A DNA stretch of 11,895 nt from positions 1 through 11,895 of the forward strand of contig NZZF01000017.1 in the NCBI GenBank assembly GCA_002702385.1, written 5' to 3'. The DNA is from Flavobacteriaceae bacterium. GTDB taxonomy: Bacteria > Bacteroidota > Bacteroidia > Flavobacteriales > Flavobacteriaceae. Both the position numbers and the translations under genes were made by a program. Shown here piece by piece: positions 7,776 to 11,895 of the stretch (within the stretch, counting starts at the first letter, position 1; every line of letters begins with the position of its first letter). A model generated the notes under the pieces. That model was not told the origin of the DNA, did not search any database, and worked only from the letters and a program-made list of their open reading frames with translations.

Positions 7776-8991
7776 TTTTGAATATCCTTTCAAAAACAAC
7801 TTCAATATTTTTTTGTATTTGTTCAATATTATTATTTGTATTTACAAAACTATAATTTTCTTGACCCATGCTCATAAGCTTTTCTTTTGGTAGTTTTGCA
7901 ATACTTTCAAAAGCTTGGTTGATTGATTTTTTTTCAAAATTTGACTCAACTAATCCCTTAAAAGAATTATCATACAACAAAGAAGAATCACCAATATAAA
8001 AAATTGGCAATTTAGCATTCATATAATCAATAACTTTTAATGGCGATAATCCATACTTGTGTAATTCTTTTTCAACTGGGTGTATTGAAATTGCAAAATC
8101 AGCTATATCATAGTAGTTTTGTAATATTGACCTTGGTTGAGAATGAACCATGAATATGTTTGAGAGGTTTTTTAATTCAATTAATTTTTTAACTTGATTC
8201 CATCTATCACCATCGCCAATAATAATAATGCATATCTTGTTTTTTAAGTGTGAAGGAAAAGAATTAATAAATTTGTCTATTTTATAAAATGAACCTACAC
8301 TTCCAGCATAAATGCCCACTTTATCAAAATCATCATAGGGAAGATTTATAGTCATTTTCTTTTTAGAAAAATGATTATTAACAACTTGGGGGATATAGGT
8401 AAAATCAGTTTTAATATTATTTTCATCTAAGTAAGATTTAAAATTGTTTAAAGTAGAAATAATATGGTCTGATTTTTTTAAAAGAAATATTTCAATAAAA
8501 CGTAACAATAATATGACTGGATGTTTTGGTGAAAACCTATGTAAAGAAATTTGTGACAAAGGCCAAATATCTCTTATTTCTAATATAAATTTTGCTTTTT
8601 TTCTTTTAGCAATATAATAGGCTACAAGCGAACTAAACAAATCTGGGCTACTTGCATATACAATATCTACTTTTTTGAGAACTATTTTTCCAAAAATGAA
8701 GTCAAAGAAAAGATTTTTCGAAAATGAAATCATTTTTAAAAACTTTGTTAATAGGTTAAGCTTATTGTAAGATTTTTCTTTTACAAAAATAAAATTTACT
8801 CCATTAATTGTTATAAATTTATTATGTACATAAGAATCTTTTTTTAAAGATTGATAGTGATTTTGTGATGTAATAATAGTTGACCTGCAATCACTTTTAA
8901 TAAGACTTTTGGAAATTATAAAATGTCTTAATGACCTTTCATTTATATCGGGCACACCAGAAAAATGATTTATAAATACTATATTTTTCAT
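7765..8991 (-). CDS. GT4-family glycosyltransferase, WbuB-like
   Basis: A 408-residue GT-B-fold glycosyltransferase that would add a sugar to the lipid-linked glycan on the cytosolic face. The N-terminal acceptor domain starts MKNIVFINHFSGVPD and contains DIVYASSPDLFSSLVAYYIAK (109-129). LEIRDIWPLSQISL (137-150) is a hallmark of the WbuB-like group, which in characterised cases transfers N-acetyl-fucosamine-type amino sugars. The donor domain holds VGIYAGSVGSFY (225-236), IIIIGDGDRWNQV (255-267) and YGLSPLKVIDYMNAKLPI (313-330). In the last motif the position often occupied by Glu is Asp322. Basic, hydrophobic patches near 85-105 and 160-172 may hold it to the membrane. It is the first gene of the minus-strand run that continues through the aminotransferase, PGT and SDR genes. 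No clear Shine-Dalgarno precedes the ATG. Donor and linkage cannot be predicted. Confidence 0.88.
   Translation of the reverse strand: MKNIVFINHFSGVPDINERSLRHFIISKSLIKSDCRSTIITSQNHYQSLKKDSYVHNKFITINGVNFIFVKEKSYNKLNLLTKFLKMISFSKNLFFDFIFGKIVLKKVDIVYASSPDLFSSLVAYYIAKRKKAKFILEIRDIWPLSQISLHRFSPKHPVILLLRFIEIFLLKKSDHIISTLNNFKSYLDENNIKTDFTYIPQVVNNHFSKKKMTINLPYDDFDKVGIYAGSVGSFYKIDKFINSFPSHLKNKICIIIIGDGDRWNQVKKLIELKNLSNIFMVHSQPRSILQNYYDIADFAISIHPVEKELHKYGLSPLKVIDYMNAKLPIFYIGDSSLLYDNSFKGLVESNFEKKSINQAFESIAKLPKEKLMSMGQENYSFVNTNNNIEQIQKNIEVVFERIFKNED
7785..7790 (-). promoter_or_regulatory. Ribosome binding site choosing the aminotransferase start at 7775
   Basis: Minus-strand AAAGGA ends 9 bases before ATG 7775. 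No comparable site precedes the upstream in-frame TTG at 7826, so the shorter 389-residue product is preferred. Confidence 0.65.
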
Positions 8992-9053
8992 ATAATAATT
9001 TGATATATTTAACTCAAATTGGAAAGTATTATAAATCGTAAATGATATGATAA
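8992..9053. promoter_or_regulatory. Divergent intergenic region with candidate overlapping -10 elements
   Basis: This 62-base gap separates two glycosyltransferase genes that point away from each other, so promoters in both directions are expected here. On the minus strand a perfect TATAAT lies at 9033-9028, about 36 bases before the ATG at 8991, but I see no good -35 at the right distance. On the plus strand TATAAA at 9030-9035 follows TTTAAC at 9008-9013 with a 16-base spacer, a weak pair. In sequence this AT-rich, such matches arise easily by chance; the layout is stronger evidence than the motifs. Confidence 0.35.
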
Positions 9054-10208
9054 ATGAATCAAGAATCTAATAATATACATATATATCCGAGCAATATGCT
9101 TTTTGAGTCTAGGATATATAAAATAGCTGAAACTATAAAAGAACTTAACATTTACGATAATATCATTCTTCTTGGAATAAATGATGGAGATCTTCCTGTT
9201 GAAGAAAAATTAAAAGGCAATATTAGTATCTATAGATTAGATATTCAAACAAACAAATGGCTAAAGAAAGGTTTTGTTTACAAATTTTTAAATGTTTTAA
9301 AACTTTCTTCACTTACATTTAAATTTCTCTGTTTTAAAAAACCAAAAGTAGTTCATGCACACAATCTAGCATCTCTTCCAGTAGCTATTTTTTATAAAAT
9401 ACTATATAATAATAAAGTTGTTTATGATACTCATGAGTATGAGACAGAAAGAGAGGGTTGGTCAGCATTTATAAGAAAGTTTTCAAAAATAGTAGAAAAA
9501 ATTTTAATTAAATATGTAGATGTAACCGTGGTAGTAAATGAAGCGATAAGTGAATATTATAAAAAAGATTATGGCATAAAACCTGTTAGTATATTAAATG
9601 TGCCAAAATTTAGTATAATAAATGAAGGAAATTACTTTCGTGAAAAATATCAAATTTCACCTAATACTAAGATTTTTATTTATCTTGGTGCATTCACAGA
9701 ATCAAGAGGAATAATGAAGTATATAGATTTTATAAATCGAACAAAACTTGATATATGCTTCATTTTCATGGGAAAAGGTAAAAAATTAAATGAAATGAAA
9801 AAGAATTTATCTAATTCGCAAAAAGGTTTTATCCATGAATCTGTAAACCAAAAAAAACTTAGAGAAATACTTGGTAGTGCTGATTATTCACTTCAAACTT
9901 TAAGTTTCAAAAAAGATTTATCACTAAGCTATAAAATTGGTTTGGGTAATAAATTTTTTGAAAGCTGTATGGCTAAACTACCTATGATTGGTGGTGGATT
10001 TAAAACACAGGAAAAATATATTGATAAATACTCAATTGGAATTTCTATTAAAAATGATGATTTTGAATCTATTGAAAAAGGTATTATTCATCTTCTTAAT
10101 CAAAATTATGATATATTAAAACAAAATTGTGAAACAGTTTTTAAAGAATTCAACTGGAATAAAGAATCAAATAAAATAGTCGGATACTATAAAAAAAATA
10201 TTATTTAA
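9054..10208 (+). CDS. GT4-family glycosyltransferase
   Basis: A 384-residue GT-B glycosyltransferase of the retaining GT4 group, expected to add a sugar to the growing glycan at the inner membrane. The acceptor half contains KPKVVHAHNLASLPVA (96-111) and KVVYDTHEYETER (121-133), typical family motifs. The donor half begins near 205 with IFIYLGAFTESRGI (207-220), then FIFMGKGKKLNEM (236-248) and YKIGLGNKFFESCMAKLPMI (293-312), where Glu303 matches the second Glu of the family's EX7E motif. It is the only plus-strand gene of the glycan cluster. It diverges from the WbuB-like gene and converges on the deacetylase-like gene, whose stop it overlaps by 8 bases. No Shine-Dalgarno is visible before the ATG; an ATG at 9042 reaches a stop after two codons. 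It presumably has its own promoter in the 62-base gap. Donor and acceptor are unknown. Confidence 0.88.
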   Translation: MNQESNNIHIYPSNMLFESRIYKIAETIKELNIYDNIILLGINDGDLPVEEKLKGNISIYRLDIQTNKWLKKGFVYKFLNVLKLSSLTFKFLCFKKPKVVHAHNLASLPVAIFYKILYNNKVVYDTHEYETEREGWSAFIRKFSKIVEKILIKYVDVTVVVNEAISEYYKKDYGIKPVSILNVPKFSIINEGNYFREKYQISPNTKIFIYLGAFTESRGIMKYIDFINRTKLDICFIFMGKGKKLNEMKKNLSNSQKGFIHESVNQKKLREILGSADYSLQTLSFKKDLSLSYKIGLGNKFFESCMAKLPMIGGGFKTQEKYIDKYSIGISIKNDDFESIEKGIIHLLNQNYDILKQNCETVFKEFNWNKESNKIVGYYKKNII

Positions 10209-10226
10209 AGGTTTTGATATTTTTTT
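10191..10226. terminator. Possible bidirectional AT-only terminator between convergent genes
   Basis: A-rich arm 10192-10201 (AAAAAAATAT) is perfectly complementary to 10217-10226 (ATATTTTTTT), with a 15-base loop that includes both stop codons. Read in either direction, the RNA would end in a U-rich arm. The stem has no G:C pair, so it would be weak, and base composition alone could produce it. Its position exactly at a convergent gene end is the main support. Confidence 0.3.
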
Positions 10227-10890
10227 GAAAATGTTCTCTAATTTTAATATTTTTATTTTCAATTACAGATTCAACACAACTATTAACATCATTTTGATTT
10301 GTAGTCCACCAAACTGGGTGAGTTAGCAATTGAATGTTTTGATTTTCTTTAAAATCTAGTGAGTCTAAAGGATTGCCAAATCTGAATAATCCTGAAGAAT
10401 CCGCAAAGTATGAAATATTATCTTTAGTAAACTTATTTTCATAGGATGTTCTCACATTGAAAAAGTTTTCAGGATTATTTAAAAAATCTTTATTTGGCCT
10501 ATGAATGCTTATAATTTCAATTTTTTCATCAAAAAAATTCTCAAAAATTTCAATTTCTTTATTTAATCCTTCATGAACATCTTTGTAAATCATGAGATCA
10601 AAATGAATCGATATTTTATGACCAAGATCTCTTATTTTTTTTACTTTTTCTATATTTTCAATTGATAATAAATTATATGATTCGCTTCTAATTAGAAAAA
10701 AATACGTTGATTTTGCATTTATAGCATTTTCAATTTGAGCTATTTCTAATGCTAAATCAATATCTAGATCAATATCGTGACGAATGATGAGTTGGTTATT
10801 TTTTTTGTTATCAAACTCTTCAAAAAAGTATGATTTATACCCTTTTTTATGAAATTTTTCAATGAATGAGCTATAGTTTTCAAATAACAT
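10201..10890 (-). CDS. Polysaccharide-deacetylase-like (NodB-fold) protein of the HDxD type
   Basis: A 229-residue protein with the spaced motifs of the glycoside hydrolase/deacetylase (NodB) fold, no signal peptide and no membrane segment, so it should act in the cytosol. LIIRHDIDLDIDLALEIA (34-51) stands where NodB enzymes have TFDDG. NAKSTYFFL (58-66) is the usual strand after it, and GHKISIHFD (90-98) supplies His91 and His96 where NodB proteins have their metal-binding HxxxH. IISIHRP (126-132), DSSG (164-167) and LLTHPVWW (188-195) would line the rest of the pocket. His38, Asp39 and Asp41 with His96 could bind a metal, but this branch is not well characterised and I cannot say that it removes acetyl groups. 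The ATG follows the amidotransferase stop by 2 bases with no Shine-Dalgarno, suggesting translational coupling, so the two proteins probably act on the same sugar. Confidence 0.75.
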   Translation of the reverse strand: MLFENYSSFIEKFHKKGYKSYFFEEFDNKKNNQLIIRHDIDLDIDLALEIAQIENAINAKSTYFFLIRSESYNLLSIENIEKVKKIRDLGHKISIHFDLMIYKDVHEGLNKEIEIFENFFDEKIEIISIHRPNKDFLNNPENFFNVRTSYENKFTKDNISYFADSSGLFRFGNPLDSLDFKENQNIQLLTHPVWWTTNQNDVNSCVESVIENKNIKIREHFQKNIKTFK

Positions 10891-10892
10891 AA

Positions 10893-11895
10893 TTATTTAA
10901 TTAATTTACGGATTAAGCCTCTATACTTTAATAGTGAATTTTGTAAAAAATATAAATTGCCTTTCACTGTAAGTTTATTTTTGTTATTGACAATCTCATC
11001 AAGCTCATCATTACTAATTTTCATTTTCTTTATAAAGTATTCTTTTTCCTCATTTTCTATAACCTTATCTTTATAAAAAGGTTCATCTAAAATCTTTAAA
11101 GCCTCTTCTCTTGTAATTTGGTTTGAAATAATCATAGAACTTAAATGTGCTCGTCTCTTATCGATGCTAAATTTTTTAGGTAATAAGTACGATTGAAAGA
11201 ATTTAGTTACAATTGATTCAAAATGTTTTTCTCCATAAGGTTCATATCCTAGTTCATTTTTCAAAATTCTAATGGCCTCATCTCTATCATAATTGACATA
11301 GTTTAAAAGAGGTATATATTTGATTCTTTTTATAAATAAAGCAAAAAATAAAGTGAATACATTTACTCTTGGAAGTGTTTTAATTTTAACTTTGGAATAT
11401 TTTTTAACAATTTTCTTAATGAGACTAAAATCATAGTTTGGCTCCATCCAAGAAGCTGGCATGATACTTTCCGTTGCTACGTTACCACCATGTAAAATAT
11501 ACTTTATATCATATTTCAGAGACGTTTTTATCATTGTTGCCAAGATAGCATGATCTGTAGCAATTTCAAAATTTTGAATATTAGATTTTAATAAAGCCTG
11601 TTGTATTCCTCTGAATTCTTTCCAATCTATAACATGTGTAATAAGATCGATATCTAATTTTTTAAGTATATCATAAATATTTTTTGTTGATTTTTTTGAA
11701 TTCCAACCGTTATCAAGATGAACAGCAAGTGGATTTAGTTTTAATTTTTTTTTGACTAAATAAGCTACATAGGTGCTATCAACACCGCCGCTAATTCCAA
11801 TCAAGCAATCATATTTCTTTTCAGTGGATATTGTAGATTTTAATTTTTTTAATTCTCTTTCTCTATTATGTGGCTTAATAATTTCATCTTTAATT
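10893..11895 (-). CDS. N-acetyl sugar amidotransferase, WbpG/PseA type (5' end outside window)
   Basis: An ATP-pyrophosphatase (PP-loop) enzyme of the family that turns an N-acetyl group of a nucleotide sugar into an acetamidino group, using ammonia supplied by HisH/HisF-like partners. The PP-loop SGGVDS is encoded at 11792-11775, preceded in frame by KKYDCLIGI. Then come HLDNGWNSKKSTKNI, THVIDWKEFR, the family-specific ATDHAI, HGGNVATESIMPASW, LLNYVNYDRDEAI, GEKHFES, and FSIDKRRAHLSSMI, matching this family along its full length. The frame remains open to the window edge, so a TTG at 11804 inside the conserved core is not the start. 333 residues are visible; roughly 40 more, including the expected N-terminal cysteine pair, lie outside. 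It leads directly into the deacetylase-like gene (2-base gap). The family call is firm; the modified sugar (for example pseudaminic, legionaminic or mannuronic type) cannot be told from here. Confidence 0.9.
   Translation of the reverse strand, partial: IKDEIIKPHNRERELKKLKSTISTEKKYDCLIGISGGVDSTYVAYLVKKKLKLNPLAVHLDNGWNSKKSTKNIYDILKKLDIDLITHVIDWKEFRGIQQALLKSNIQNFEIATDHAILATMIKTSLKYDIKYILHGGNVATESIMPASWMEPNYDFSLIKKIVKKYSKVKIKTLPRVNVFTLFFALFIKRIKYIPLLNYVNYDRDEAIRILKNELGYEPYGEKHFESIVTKFFQSYLLPKKFSIDKRRAHLSSMIISNQITREEALKILDEPFYKDKVIENEEKEYFIKKMKISNDELDEIVNNKNKLTVKGNLYFLQNSLLKYRGLIRKLIK

Noticed and set aside
7776..7826. Longer aminotransferase from TTG at 7826
   Set aside because: Would overlap the preceding glycosyltransferase by 62 bases and lacks a ribosome site; ATG 7775 has one and matches the family N-terminus.

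Overview
The window is a densely coded, AT-rich stretch of bacterial chromosome. The largest gap between genes is 62 bases, and I see no RNA genes, mobile elements or CRISPR. It holds two different blocks. The organism is probably a low-GC bacterium making a lipid-linked surface glycan (O-antigen, capsule or glycoprotein glycan type), which points to a Gram-negative cell. I cannot name a taxon from the sequence alone.

Left block (1-4185, plus strand): a compact operon of the S-adenosylmethionine cycle. It runs metF (3' part only; the gene starts before the window), metK, ahcY and an lhgO-like FAD-dependent L-2-hydroxyglutarate oxidase. Gaps are 9, 10 and 12 bases. MetF supplies methyl-tetrahydrofolate for methionine synthesis, MetK makes SAM, and AhcY removes the SAH left after methyl transfer. 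The oxidase is an unexpected fourth member.

Right block (4163-11895): a surface-glycan cluster, mostly on the minus strand. In minus-strand reading order it starts at the right edge with a WbpG/PseA-type N-acetyl sugar amidotransferase (5' end outside the window) and a polysaccharide-deacetylase-like protein. A lone plus-strand GT4 glycosyltransferase follows. Then comes a tight minus-strand run: a second GT4 glycosyltransferase, a DegT/DnrJ/EryC1 sugar aminotransferase, a small polyprenyl-phosphate sugar-phosphate transferase, and a membrane protein joining a FlaA1-like N-terminal half to an extended SDR epimerase/dehydratase. Together these would make an amino sugar (perhaps acetamidino-modified), load the first sugar onto a lipid carrier and extend the chain at the inner face of the membrane.

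The two blocks meet tail to tail with a 23-base overlap of lhgO and the SDR gene. The features most worth a second look are the FlaA1-SDR chimera with an Arg in place of the catalytic YxxxK lysine, the amidotransferase/HDxD deacetylase-like pair, and the 2-hydroxyacid oxidase in a SAM-cycle operon.
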